From Spinacia oleracea (Eukaryota > Streptophyta > Magnoliopsida > Caryophyllales > Amaranthaceae): 64,000 nucleotides of DNA. The translations under genes were made by a program, and so were the position numbers. The stretch is taken from positions 186,001 through 250,000 of the forward strand of contig NC_079491.1 of the NCBI RefSeq assembly GCF_020520425.1, in the 5' to 3' direction. The notes beneath the pieces are model-generated. The model made no database searches, was not told the DNA's origin, and saw only the letters and a list, made by a program, of their open reading frames with translations. Positions 1-12,105 of the stretch are shown piece by piece (position 1 is the first letter of the stretch; the number at the start of each line of letters is the position of its first letter).

Positions 1-30
1 GTTTTCTTAGGGACAAGCAAAGATCTAGCT

Positions 31-1520
31 TGGGGGAGTTTGATATGTTCATATTTTATAATATTTTTACCCCCGTCCCTTAGTACTTTTTTATCTCAAA
101 TGAGCTCTTCGGAGCGATTTTTAATACTAATGTGCTCCTTGGAGTGTGTTTGTAGTTTCATGTTCATCATTGTAGGAATTAGCATATTTTTGTGCATTTC
201 CTACTAATTTGAATCAATACAAGAGATTATGTACTTTCGAGAGCACACACATTGAGTTGGAAGAGTTTTCGAGCAAAGCGGATAGTGAAAGAAGTAGAAA
301 ACCGATACTCGTCTACTCTTTTAATCATAACTTACGTTCTACAACTCCAAATGAAGTGATTTTAATTAGGTTGGATTATATACTTCAATAGCTTTCCAAT
401 GAGTGGTCACTCGCCTAATTCCAACGAATAACAAAGGAGATATGGCGTTTTAAAGATAGAGGATCGTGCAGTTTGTACGCGCGCCCGGCGGGCGAATGGC
501 TGCCCGACGGGCGGGAGCTGCCCGACCGGGCGCGTGCCGATGATTTCCAGAATGTCTCCCTCCGCCCGGCGGGCAGACCTGCGCCCAACGGGCGGGTTAC
601 GAGCTGGTCGCCCGACGGGCGGAAGGCTGCCCGACCGGGCGACGACAACCAGGGCCCTTTTTTCCGCTGTTTTCTTCCGGTTTTTCCTTATGTTTATGGG
701 AAAAATATAAATATAGCCCTTAGTTATTTTAGTTAGACACCTTATTTTCTAGTATTGACCCCGTAGTTTATTTTCCTTAGTTTAATTTCTCTCTAAATTT
801 ATGCAAACACTTAGTTTTCAATTTCAATAAAAATTCAAGCTTTCTATTTCCCTTGTTCTTCAATTAAGGTATTGTTCTTTATTTCAATTCTTTGTTTAGC
901 TTTAATTATGTTTTCAATCATGCTAATTGCTTTGTTTATTGTTAATATGCTTGAGTAGTCTAATTTCTAGGGTTTGGGGATCCATGAATAATATGAAGGG
1001 ATATTGAATAATAGTGATTGTTGGCATTGTAATTAATTCCTATTGATTGGTTTATTTCACTATACAATTAGATTTGCGCAAGTTTAATTGTGGTAGTTAT
1101 GCAATATCAAGTTAAGATTCGAGAGATGCAATTTGATGTTTAGGCTTGTGTCAATAGGTGGAATTAGAGTTAATACGTAGCGAGAGCCCGTTAATTCTAA
1201 GTCTATGATTAGTATCGATTCAAGAGAGCATGCTAGTCTAATTAATTACTTTGTTGATTATCGCGATTGTTTATTATCCTGGATTGTCATTTGTTGGTGA
1301 ACCTATGCCCTAGAGTCTTTAATACCTTGATTCTTAATTGTTTAATTTTCGCAGTAGTCTTAGCAAACCATCAATCAACTCTTGTTCTCAATAGTCTAGT
1401 CTAATTAATTAATAGAAGAAAGAACATTGTTTCCCTGTGGATTCGATCCTGACTTCCCTTGCTACCTAGCTAGTGGACTTAGGTTTATTTTTGATAAGGT
1501 GATACGACTTTAGCCTATCA
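31..1520 (+). repeat. 3' polypurine tract and 3' LTR of a Ty3/gypsy (Athila/Tat-type) element
   Basis: A purine-rich tract (TGGGGGAG, 31-38) immediately precedes an LTR that starts TGATATG at 41 and ends GCCTATCA at 1520, giving TGATA/TATCA terminal inverted repeats. The rest of the element lies left of the window. The bases after 1520 (CCAGCAGCTCC) match 17807 onward, in the middle of a Tekay LTR, so this element inserted into an LTR. CCAGC is the likely target duplication, but its partner is outside the window. Assignment to the Athila/Ogre/Tat side of Ty3/gypsy rests on the 'AGCTTGGGGGAG' style of polypurine tract and is an inference. Short open frames inside (209-391, 473-736) are not credible genes. 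Confidence 0.82.
482..641. repeat. GC-rich palindromic minisatellite in the gypsy LTR
   Basis: Seven copies of a 12-15 bp near-palindrome of the form GCCCG(n)CGGGC lie at about 482, 501, 519, 562, 582, 608 and 628. Centres vary (GGC, GAC, AAC, GACC). The first and second halves repeat the same order with about 80 bp offset, which suggests a segmental duplication. The island is very GC-rich inside an otherwise AT-rich LTR. Confidence 0.85.
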
Positions 1521-3093
1521 CCAGCAGCTCCTTCTATTCTTTATTTGGTTATTTCTTAAACCCCAAGTAAATTAAATGTTTTAATTATATGTTATTAATT
1601 TAATTTATGATTGGATTGAATTAAATTGATGATTTTAATGATTTATTTATGAATTACGGATTTTAAAGTTGAATAATTAAATTATTAATTTTCAGATTTC
1701 ATAACTTGTTTGAAACGAGAATTTGAATTATTTAAAGCATTAATTTTAAGGTTTTAATATTTTAAATTCATGGTAGGATGATTATAAGTTATTAAATTAT
1801 TATTTTTTTGTGATTTTAAGCATGTTGAAAATATTTTGGAGTAGTTTTAAATCACCTTATATTGCTGGAAATTTGTAAAGGGCATGTTTATTGAAGTTTA
1901 TGATAATTGGTGATCATTAGTGTAGTAATCACTATGCTATGAGGTTTAGTAGCTAAGTATTGACATTGGGGAATGTTCTAATTATGTTTAGGAAGGGTTT
2001 GAAGCTCCCTAATGTTGCTGAAAATTCAATGTGAATTGATATGAGTCTATATTAGGTGTTGTTAGGTGGAGAATTCTCCGTAGGCGACTTTTGAATTGTT
2101 AAAGTAGTCTCGCAGTTTGCTTACACAAGTTATGTACATACCTGTGTGCTTGTTGATGTGTGTTATTATTGAAATCATGTTGAATTTGTCGATGACTTGG
2201 TTATGTTGAAATTTACATGTTTAATATTGTTGGATGAACATGTTGAACATATATTTCGTCATGAGAATTATAACATGTTAGTATGGATGATTGATGCAAA
2301 CATGTTGGTTGGGAACACTAGATTATATATATATTATTCAAACTGTGTTCTATTTTATTCAAAAGTTCCTCGATATCGCAGGTCACTGAGGTTACGGAGT
2401 CGCGCCCGTACCTCGTCTTCCTTAGTGAAGACTTCTGGTTGGACAACTCGGTCCATTGACTATTTCAATTTAAAATAATATAATTGTTACAAAAGTCTAG
2501 TCCAGTCTAGTCTAGTCAAATGTAGTCGTCAAATTAACATGTTTTGTCTTCCCTTACTTATGTTTTATTAGTATCATGTTAGGATTGTTCGTTTAATAGA
2601 ATCATTTTAGGATTGTTCGTTTAATAGAATCATGTTAGGCTTATTATTGTTTTAGTATGTAGTACTCAGCTTTGCTGATTACGTGCTTTTTTTGTGTGTG
2701 TTTATCATGGCTATGCCTTATTGAACCTGTGATGACCCATTTTGGTGAGCAAGGATCAATAAGCATTGTCCATCTACGGGTTTGAAGATGATGCATAATT
2801 GGGATCGGGATTGGAGAGTTTGTAGTTAATTTGATTTTCTAAGTTGGATTTGGTTTGTTTAAGTGGACTTTAAAACTTATTGAATTAGTAACATTAACTT
2901 TGCTTTTCGTTGGTTGGTTTTGGACATAATTCCATAATTGACTATTTACAAACTTATAGTTAGTTTTATGTTTTCCGCTGCGAAATTCTGAATAAGCCGA
3001 TACGTTTTCACACGGGCGATAATGCCTTGATAATTCTATACATTTTATTTTAAAAGGTTATTTTAGAAAAGAGGGAATTGTCTGGGTGTTACA
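1521..3093 (+). repeat. Partial 5' LTR of Tekay A
   Basis: It aligns with 17807-19937 of the complete LTR and ends GGGTGTTACA at 3093. Its first part was displaced out of the window by the gypsy insertion that ends at 1520. Relative to the complete copy it lacks the long AT array and roughly 385 bp after it: the AT run at about 2323 passes directly to the sequence equivalent to about 19155. A primer-binding-like sequence, TGGTATCTAGAAGC, starts at 3097, where the initiator-tRNA-Met form would be TGGTATCAGAGC. Confidence 0.88.
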
Positions 3094-3364
3094 AAGTGGT
3101 ATCTAGAAGCTTATGAGTTTTACTTCAATGATTTTTAGGCGCCTAAACTAGCTAGTTTCCTAAAACGAATTACCTAGAATTGAACTCCTACTTATTATAT
3201 CATTCAAAAATGCGTACTTTTTTTGGGGGGACCAAATTCATTTTATTTTGTTTGAAACCATATTAATATTTCTTATTTAAGTTCGAAATTAACTTATTTA
3301 CTGAAACTTTTCGTTTATTTGAATTAAGTACGTTCTTTTTCTTTTCGAATTTATTTAAATATAT

Positions 3365-3367
3365 TCG

Positions 3368-3436
<69 letters not shown>

Positions 3437-3437
3437 A
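3365..3437. repeat. (AT)n then (AAT)n microsatellite in the Tekay A leader
   Basis: About 50 bp of AT dinucleotides followed by TAA/AAT triplets. The equivalent site in the second leader copy (about 20215-20312) is also an AT array, of different length. Confidence 0.9.
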
Positions 3438-3762
3438 AAAAATTCTTATTCAATTTATTCGTTTAATTAAAAAAAATCTTTCTTATTAATCGTTCTTGTT
3501 TATTCTAAGTGTTTCAATGTTTTACTTATGTTAATTTATTACGAGAGATGGGTAATATAGGAAAGGGCATGTATGATAGAATTATATGTGCATTAGTAGT
3601 TAATTGCTAGCATAAGAAGTTAATTGTTACGTGCATGTGTTTAAGTGTTGCATTTAAATGTGCATAGAAATTGTTTGATTCCACCAAACTTATTGTTTTA
3701 TTGAATTTTGGTTATGCTTTGGTTGGGGAATCGTTAGTAAGACCTTAAGTTGTCTCTTTCAG

Positions 3763-4100
3763 GAATAAAATATTCCTTTAGGTTTAGAGACGTGTATTTT
3801 GAGGATGGAACACCAAATTTGGCCAAGTATGAGACTAGGAATAGTAGGTGGAGATACGACTCAGGGATTATGACCACCATTATTGAAGCAGTAGAAAGTA
3901 GTTTCAAGGAGGATAAAGACATAGGGAGTCATGCTTGGGACGCATTCATTGAGGAGCCTATGGGAGTTGGTGTAAACAATGATCTAGAAGGAAATGATGT
4001 AGTCGTTGAGAGGGAGAATGTAGGGATTGAGGCAGAAAACCCTGACCAGAGGTCCATGAGCCTACCATTGAGATCTCTAGTGATTCAGATGTAGAGCCTG
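3763..4100 (+). pseudogene. Remnant of the Tekay pre-gag acidic ORF (copy A)
   Basis: It aligns with the intact ORF at 48346-48990 of element F. Shared stretches include the segments matching 'DGTPNLAKY' and 'TTIIEA', and the acidic 'SLVIQM/SSDSD' region in shifted frame. The start codon is lost (ATA where F has ATG) and the segment corresponding to about residues 4-68 of F is missing. Frameshifts follow. A splice-acceptor-like TCTCTTTCAG lies just upstream, as in F. Not functional. Confidence 0.75.
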
Positions 4101-4647
4101 AAGCTGATGGTGAAATATCAAGTGAGCCTCATCAAATGAAGACATGGGAAAGACTCAGACCCGGAATAAGAGTTCGACGAATACTAAAGATCTAGATTTC
4201 ACTCCACAATTTTCCAAGAAACGAACAGATAGGCAAGATGCCTTAAACATTTGAAGTTGTAATAGTTAGTTAGTTCTTTTATGTTTTGGAGAATAAGTAG
4301 TAAAGCTACAACAGTTTAAAGTTAAAGCAATAGAAGTTTGAGTTGTTCTTTATTCTTTTCGAGGATCTAATAAACCTCTATAGAGTTAGTAATAAAAGTT
4401 AAAGCTTTCTTTTCGTTTTGAGAATTTCATAATACTCCAAGTTCTAAGTAGCACACAAGGGATAAATTCTTTTATTGGTTGCATACCCAATGTGAATTGT
4501 GGATCAATTTAATTGCCACAAAAATAGTAAGTGATTTGAGTGCATAAAGGAAATGAGGGGCAATCTAGACCCTTATGACAAATATGATTCAAAATATTAT
4601 GCCTTATGTGCGGAATGTGGATATCTTTATGGATGAGTGACGATGAT

Positions 4648-5323
4648 TGTTATCCCACTTTTTGTACCAACGACATAACTGCTCTAACGTTTGATCATGT
4701 CGTGTCAACCAGGTTCTGTCGTGTCACGGGTAAACATCGTGCTAAGGAGACGCATCGGACATGGAGTCATACGACGAGGCATAGACGACAAAGGACTGGC
4801 GACAACGCACGAGCGTCAGAGATATAACCTCGACGGATAAGTTGACAGAAATAGGTCAAGACAGGCAGCGCCGTCATACTAGTAGAACAAGTCTGAAATA
4901 CGCACGAGAAGCGCGGAGTTGGTTGAAGACTGGAGAGACGTGTGAGGAAGAGATCCCTATCTTTTAGGGATTCTCTCAACTAACAGGACCGTTGGAACTA
5001 TCCTATAAAAGCACGAAGGCGGTGACCCTAGAGGGGACAAGTTAATTCAAGCACTTAAACTCTCAAGCTATCAAGCGTTCAAACAATTATTATTGTACTT
5101 TAAATTCTTTGTATTGATTCTCAGAAAAAGCATAAACAATCATATAGAATACTTAGTGGATTGATAGCCTCATAGCTATCCGCGGTTTTTTTACCTTATT
5201 CTTGGGTTTTCCGCGTCAACACTTCTCTGTGTCCCGCCTCCCTTGTCTCTCTTTATTTGCTCATTGCTTAGTTAGTGTCGACCCGAGCCAAAGATCGTCC
5301 CTAGACGAAATTTGGCATAAACA
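4648..5323 (+). repeat. 5' LTR of Tat element C
   Basis: 676 bp, TG...CA ends. A TATA box (CTATAAAAG) lies at 5003-5011, with transcription expected to start about 30 bp downstream. An open frame at 4606-4827 runs across the LTR edge and is not a gene. Confidence 0.93.
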
Positions 5324-5326
5324 GTT

Positions 5327-5345
5327 TGGCGCCGTCTGTGGGGAC
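5327..5345 (+). other. Primer-binding site of element C
   Basis: TGGCGCCGTCTGTGGGGAC starts 3 bp after the LTR. The form TGGCGCCGTCTGTGGG is typical of plant Tat elements. Its first nine bases complement the 3' end of an Asp-type tRNA; the rest diverges, so the primer tRNA is not certain. Element D has the same motif. Confidence 0.85.
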
Positions 5346-5381
5346 ATTAACTAGGTTTTACACAAAATCACCCTTTTCACC

Positions 5382-6143
5382 ATGACTACTGGAGAGATGA
5401 CGATCGCAGAGATGAAAGCGGCTTACGAGAAAGCCCAAGCAGAGCTGGCCCAAGAGAGGGCATCCAATGAGAACCTCCAGAAAGAGCTCGAGTCCGTGAA
5501 AAGTAACAAGCACCAGTCGCGTTACAAAGGTGGGAAACCAAAAAAGCTGACATTCGAGATGCCCAATGACTTCGAAGATATGACCGATGATGAGGAGACC
5601 CACGAGGAAGAAGACGGAGAAACTCCCGACCCGGTGACCCAGCGCCTGAACAAGATGGATGCACGCATGACGAAGCACTATTCTCGCCTGATGAAGCTGA
5701 TGACCAAGTTTCCGGGAGCACCTACACCAGTGGAGACCGAGCCGACCGACGGGTATGCAACGTCGCCGTTCTGTGAGGCGATCGCCAGAGTGACAGTTCC
5801 GCACACACTCTGACTCCCTACCTGGACCACCCTGTACGATGGAACGTCCGACCCTTATAGGCACGTCAACTTCTACAAGCAGCGCATGAGGCAGATCGGG
5901 ATCCCATACGATCTAGTGGAACCTGTCATGTGCAAATCCTACGACGTACCATGGATCCACAAAATGAAAGCAGTGTCATTTCTTCGACGACCATGGATCC
6001 ACAAAATGAAAGCAGTGCCATCAACATACCACCAATCAATCAAGTTTCCAACCAAATGGGGGGTCATGGAAATCAAAGGACAACAAAGGGACGTGAAGAA
6101 ATGTTATGAAACGGCGCTGAAACCATCAAAGTCATCTATCTAG
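5382..6143 (+). pseudogene. gag of Tat element C, internally deleted
   Basis: Starts ATGACTACTGG at 5382. The N-terminus has a charged helical segment (roughly residues 10-45) and an acidic stretch (about residues 68-85). The start of the gag core ('LYDGTSDPYRHV') reads in the same frame beyond a TGA at 5811-5813. At about 5945 the reading jumps to the protease-RT linker ('WIHKMKAVPSTYHQ'), so most of gag, its zinc knuckle and the protease are gone. A near-repeat of about 25 bp (around 5949 and 5990) marks the junction. A TAG at 6141-6143 interrupts before pol, which is in the same frame. Particle formation in cis is impossible. Confidence 0.85.
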
Positions 6144-8312
6144 CAATTACAGCCAGGGTCGACGATAGACGATCCCGACGACCAACAAATCGACGAGATA
6201 GTATTAGACCAGACAAAGCCAGACCGAGTCGTAAGGATCGGAGCGTCACTGCCTGACAACATCAAAAGTCAGATAGTGTCGTTCCTAAGAGAAAATTCGG
6301 ATTGCTTCGCTTGGTCGCACGAGGACATGACAGGAATCAGCCCGGACGTCATCACCCACAAGCTCAACGTCGACCCCAACTTTAGACCAGTGAAACAGAA
6401 ACGACGAAAGTTTGCGCCTGAAAGGAATAAAATCATAGACGAAGAAGTTCAAAAATTGATAGATTCGGGGAAAGTCAGGGAAGTCAAGTATCCAGATTGG
6501 TTAGCAAATGTCGTCGTCGTCAGCAAAAAGAACGGAAAATGGAGAGTTTGCATCGACTTCACAGATATCAAAAAAGCTTGCTCCAAAGATCCGTTCCCTC
6601 TGCCGCACATTGACGCCCTGGTCGACGCCACAGCCGGACACGAGCTACTCACATTCATGGACGCCTACTCAGGATATAACCAGATCCTTATGCACCCAGA
6701 CGACCAGGAAAAAATATCTTTTGTAACAGATAGAGGAATTTATTGTTATAAAGTCATGCCCTTTGGTCTTAAAAATGCAGGTGCGACATACCAACGATTG
6801 GTCAACAAGATGTTCAAAGACCAACTTGGAGACACGATGGAGGTCTACATCGACGACATGCTAGTAAAATCGAGGAAAGCGGACGATCACATGGAACACC
6901 TACGACAATCCTTCGACATATTGAAAAAATACGGTATGAAGCTTAACCCAACTAAATGTTCTTTCGGAGTGTCCGCAGGAAAATTCTTAGGTTACATCGT
7001 CACCCAACGAGGAATCGAGGCCAGCCCCGACCAAGTGCGCGCAATCATCAACATTCAATCCCCCAGGAACATAAAAGAGGTACAGCGCTTGACAGGAAGA
7101 GTGGCGGCACTAAACCGTTTTATTTCGCGGTCGTCGGACAAGTGTCGATTATTCTACGACGTCTTGCGCAAAAACAAGGGTTTTAACTGGTCCGACGACC
7201 ACGAAACAGCTTTGCAAAACCTCAAAAAATATATGATGTCGCCACCCCTCCTGTCCAAGCCCAAAGAAGGCGAAGTCCTACAACTCTACTTAGCCGTCAG
7301 CTCAACAGCAGCCAGTGCGGTCCTAGCTCGAGAAGACAAAACGCAACAGCTACCTATTTATTACATCAGTAAGTCACTACTAGAAGCAGAAACCAGGTAT
7401 TCCTCCCTCGAAAAACTCGTTTTAGCACTCGTTACCGCAGCCAAAAAGCTAAGGCATTATTTTGAAACTCACCAAATAGTGGTGATGACTAATTATCCAA
7501 TCAAGTATGTGATGCGTAGACCAGAACTGACAGGTCGAATGGAGAAGGGGACAATGGCACTAGGAAGTTTCGACATCAAATACCAACCGAGAACGGCTGT
7601 AAAATCGCAGGCCCTAGCAGATTTTGTGGCAGACTTCAGCCCCGACTTAGAGAAGTTAGCAGACGACGAAGTCAAACTCATCAACAACGTAGAAGAAATA
7701 TGGACACTCTTCGTCGACGGTTCATCTAATTTTCGTGGTGCAGGTCTAGGCGTCGTACTAAAGTCGCCACAAGGGGACATGATAGCACAGGCCATCTGCT
7801 GCGATTTCAAGGCAACAAACAACGAAGCAGAATACGAGGCGCTAATCGCTGGAATGACGTTAGCTGAGGAATTGGGGGCAAGAGGACTCAACATCTTCAG
7901 CGACTCACAACTCATCGTCAACCAGATTAACGGCGACTACGAGGCTAAAGACCTAAAAATGACCTTATATCTCGAGAAAGCAAAAAAGCTAACCTCCAAA
8001 TTTAAACCCTTCTCCATCAAACAAGTACCACGAGACCTAAACACACAAGCCGACGCCCTTGCCAACCTAGGATCCGCACTCAGAAAATCACCATTCTCGA
8101 CCATACCTCTAGTACACCTACTGTCACCCGCCATCGAAAAAGACATACCACAAGACGCCAGCCTCGTCCTATCAACCACAAACACAGATAGTTGGACCAA
8201 GCCCATCTTCGATTACCTAACACACGAAACTCTACCCGACGACAAGCTAGAAGCCAGAAAGATACTTTTACAAAGCTTTACGATATGTTATTTTGCAGGA
8301 CGTATTATTTAA
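6144..8312 (+). pseudogene. Reverse transcriptase-RNase H of Tat element C
   Basis: Open for 2.2 kb in the frame of gag. RT comes first, with 'RVCIDFTDIKKAC', 'FMDAYSGYNQI', 'MPFGLKNAGATYQR' and catalytic YIDD near nt 6846-6857. A connection domain follows, then RNase H with 'LFVDGSSNFRGAGLG', 'NNEAEYEAL' and 'FSDSQLIVNQ', which supply its acidic residues. The enzyme copies element RNA into DNA in the cytoplasmic particle. The frame is lost at about 8300, so integrase is no longer joined. The RT-RNase H part has no internal stop, but upstream nonsense codons and missing protease make it non-autonomous. Confidence 0.92.
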
Positions 8313-9429
8313 GCGATCAGCAAACGGAATGTTGATGCGATGTGCTGAGAAAACCGAGTGGGAAAAGTTACTGAAACAATACCACGAAGGAGAATGCGGA
8401 GGACACGAAGGAGGGCGAAGCTTATCAACCAGAATCAAAAGGAATGGGTATTATTGGCCAGCAATGCTTAAAGACGCCATGAGGTACGTAACAAAGTGCG
8501 ACAAGTGTCAATGACACGCAGGTATGACACACAAATCATCTGAATTCTTGCATCCCACTTTGACTCCGTGGCCTTTCATGAAATGGGGAATGGACATTGT
8601 CGGCAAATTGCCCGTTGCCCCAGGACAAAAGGTCTTCATGCTAGCTCTAACAGACTATTTTTCCAAGTGGATAGAAGCAGGTGCGTTCCAAAAAGTAAGG
8701 GACAAAGAGGTATGCTCGTTCATATGGACTAACATAATATGCAGGTTCGGAATACCATCAGAAATCATCTGCGACAACGGAACACAGTTCATCAGCGACA
8801 AGACAAGGGCTTTCTGCAAGAAATGGAACATCGAGCTAAAGACGTCGACGCCTAGATACCCCCAAGAGAACGGACAGGCGGAATCCAACAACAAAACGAT
8901 CATCGCGTCGCTGAAAAAGCGACTGGACGACAAGAAGGGACGATGGGTAGAAGAACTGCCATCCATCCTATGGGCCAATAGGACGACACCTAGGACGGCG
9001 ACGGGACAGACTCCCTTCTCACTCGTTTACGGGTGCGAGGCAGTGCTGCCCCCGGAAGTGACGTTGCCCAGTGCACGATATGGACTCATGACACCAGAGC
9101 AAAACGACGTGGAACTCAGTGAAAACCTCGACAACACAGAAGATTTCAGGGAAGCAGCGTTGATAAGAATGGCGTCGCAACAACAGATCGTGGAAAAATG
9201 CTTCAACAAGAACGTCAAAGTAAAAATGTTCATGGAAGGCGACTGGGTGCTGCGCAAAGTATTTCAAAACACGAAGGAACTAAACGCAGGTAAACTCGCA
9301 CCAGCATAGGAAGGACCGTACTTGGTCGATAAAATCGTCGGTAAGGGAGCATACAGACTCGTCACCAAAGACGGAAAGTCGGCCCCCTGAAGCTGGAACG
9401 CCACTCACCTTAAACTTTATCACTTTTGA
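8293..9429 (+). pseudogene. Integrase of Tat element C with stops
   Basis: Frame +1 relative to RT. The HHCC zinc region ('GGHEGGRSL...CDKCQ') is followed by TGA at 8512-8514. The catalytic core follows with the three acidic positions: 'GMDIVGKLP', 'ICDNGTQF' and 'NGQAESNN'. The C-terminal region reads on in frame to 9429 but has TAG at 9307-9309 (expected Trp, TGG) and TGA at 9388-9390 (CGA to TGA pattern). These are transition-type nonsense changes typical of methylated cytosine loss. Not functional. Confidence 0.88.
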
Positions 9430-9956
9430 ACACTCGTCGAGTCCAGTTTTATCAGTCTTCGCTCTGTCGCTCCTATCCTTTATTTATTTTTTATCGCTTT
9501 ATCTTTACTCAGAATCATTACTGACTTAAGCATCGGAGGGCCGTTGGCATCCCCAACGGCCAATCCTCCTAGCAACCCATGTTTACTTTTTGCAGAAAGA
9601 CGACGCATAACGAGTGTTAACTAAAATCAACGACGCACGACGCGAAGCAGATCCCAAGTAACAATGAATAAACAAGCGACGCAGGTACTATTCTACACAC
9701 GCATAGTTAAATCACTTCAATGTCTATTCTTTGTAAAACATCTGCCATACTGCGCGCGACAAGAACTTCAAAAAAAAAACACAAAGAAACACACTTGTCA
9801 TACAGAACACTGCGCGACCTCAAAGGCCACGACCTCCAAAATACAAACACAAACACACAAATTGTCCAAAGCACCTCGTCGTCGCCATCGACGGCGAGTA
9901 AAGAAATTCAAAAACAAAACACAAAAACCAACAGAAAAAATCCAAACTACAGACTA
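9430..9956. other. Convergent spacer between pol and the antisense ORF of element C
   Basis: No convincing coding sequence. It separates the end of integrase (plus) from the stop of the antisense ORF (minus). Two overlapping open frames from 9664 and 9720 are Lys/Thr-rich and look like chance frames across an A/C-rich 3' UTR. Confidence 0.6.
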
Positions 9957-12105
9957 TTACATTGCTTCTTCTTGGGAAGTGGCCACAATCTCCTGCTCCG
10001 GCTCTTGCTTTGGGGACACGATAGCGTCAGTCACGACCGACGCCTCCACCGTCGTCGCCTCCGGCGCCTCGCCATGAGGAGCAACGACAGAAGCTTCCTC
10101 CTCATAACGCACGGCTAACACCTCCCCCTCTTGCCCCGAAACAGGAGCGTCCTCCACCGACAAGACAGCGCCCACCTCAGTCGCTTCAGTGCTGGCAGTG
10201 TCGGTCGTCTTAGCCAACTCTTCCGAGTCCACCACAGGCACCGACAACTCAGCCATGGTACCACCATTGGCCAAAAAATCGTCCACCTCCCTCTGAAATG
10301 GCCAAATACTGCTCTCCCCAATCAAGCAAGAATACATCATTTGTGCCCTCGTCCTCCATATAGCTAGAGCCTCGACATCTTTCACCTCCTCCTGCAGGGC
10401 ATCGTACAAACTCCTCAACCCATCTAACTCCTCAGTGGTCGAGGCCAATTCCCTCTTCACTTTCTCCAACCCCTTAGCAGCGTCAGCTATTTGCCCATCC
10501 TTACCCCTCAGCTGATCACTTTTTTCTTTGACCACCGTGGCAAGGTCGACAACCTTCTTCTCAGCAACCTTCCACTTGGCCTCCCACGGCGCAGCCGCCT
10601 TCTTCGCCATCGCCACATGCTTTCTTGCATCTGTCAGCTCGTCGCACAACAGTGAACACTGCCTACGCACAGCCAAAGCAGCCTGCGACGCCTACGCAAG
10701 AACAGTGCCAAAACAAATTAACACAACATACATTTTACACCCGACAATTTAACATTGCACACATAACGAAAGAAAGTTAAATAAAACTCACCCGCAAGCT
10801 AAGTTCAGCGGCGTCCGACGCGACAGGAAGAGGATCCACCTCATGATATCGCTGGTACGTCGTAGGTAGAATCAAGCGATCAGAGAAAGGCCAAATAACA
10901 GCTGTCTCACCATCGCCCAAGAAGCTTGGGGGCAGAGAGATAACCGTATCCTCGACGGAACCCTTCTCGGCAGGACGCTTCTTGGCCGACGCAGTGGAAA
11001 CCTTACCAACGTCCATAGCAGTAGATGACGCCTTAAACGGCTTCGGAGGCGACGAAGAAGCAATTGGGTAAAAACCTTCGACACCTATGACAACAGGTGT
11101 CTCAGCCGACGAGCCTATCGCAGAAAACCGAGGTACAACCGTTAGACCTTGCCCACCAGATGTCGAAGACGACCTTAGTCGTTTCCTCGCACGCTCTTGA
11201 ATCTCACTTTGAGACATCCTCGACACCGGCTTGGACGACAAAGTGTGCTCTACACCCAATATAAAACGTAACAAGAACACCAAGTTCAAACATTACCCAA
11301 AACAAAAAGCAAAAGCCAAAACTAAACAAACACCAAATACCTGAATTGTCAGCCATATCGCCTACTTCTCCTTCGGTAGACGATGAGTTTGCCACTACCT
11401 CCTCGAGCAAATCCAACTTTCTTTGACGACGAATCAGTTGACCCGATTCCTCTTCTACCTCCTCCTCCTCGGCAACGTCGCCTGATTGGCTCGCTCCTTG
11501 CTCGTCTAAAAACTCCCCGTCACGCCTAAAAGACCTATCCTCGACAGAATAGCCCAAGAACTTCTGATACTTGTCGTGTGAATCAGCGTTCAACGCAGTC
11601 AACGACGACACCTTGACAACTGCAAAACAAAACCAAGTAAGGCAACGTTCAGTAAAACGACGAGAAACAAAGACAAAAAAACACATTTACCTTCCGTCGT
11701 CCACCCTTCAACCAAAAATCGCCCTTTATCTCCCAATGAATCTTTGCTCACATACACAAAACGACTCTGCCAACCCCTTTCGTTCACAGATAAACCAACA
11801 CCCAAATTCGTCTTCCCCTTCTTAGTGACCAAGGTATACCTATAACATTTCTGCAGTGCTAGGTCGTAAGAGTACATCAAGTCAGCCAGATCAAACGGCA
11901 TCCACCAGTTTGCAGTAATCATGTGCACCACCGCGAAAACTCGCCAGATCTGGGGCATCAACTGACCCGGACTCAAGTGAAAAACCTCAATAAAGGACCT
12001 AGCCAACGGAGTAAAAGGAAATTTAAAGCCAATTGTGAACGGATACTCGTACATGACTATGTACCCCTCCGGACAATCAAGTTCAATAAACGCCGCCGGG
12101 TCCAC
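9957..12105 (-). CDS. Antisense multi-exon ORF of Tat element C (gypsy-type transposon family protein)
   Basis: Read on the minus strand, four coding blocks are joined by GT..AG introns: about 12105-11691, 11619-11341, 11249-10792 and 10691-9957 (TAA at 9957). The first block ('EGYIVMYEYPFTIGFKFPFT') resembles the domain called 'putative gypsy type transposon' (Transposase_28 type) in plant annotations. The middle blocks are Ser/Glu-rich and basic. The last block is a long coiled coil ('KWKVAEKKVVDLATVVKEK') with an acidic tail. Its role is unknown. Antisense extra ORFs in the Tat lineage are known as a class. The true start is uncertain because a 50-bp tandem duplication (12079-12158) disturbs the first exon. 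Splice sites are predicted by eye. Confidence 0.7.

Noticed and set aside
482-641. CRISPR-like array
   Set aside because: Units are irregularly spaced palindromes with no unique equal-length spacers, in a plant LTR.
415-736. Overlapping open frames on both strands of the GC-rich block
   Set aside because: Caused by stop-poor GC-rich palindromic repeats within an LTR; no start context or homology.
4606-4827. 73-aa frame recurring at 12514-12729
   Set aside because: Both run through the start of element C's two LTRs; repetition reflects the LTR pair.
7493-7921. 142-aa minus-strand frame opposite RNase H of element C
   Set aside because: Mirror frame of a conserved coding region with no domain of its own.
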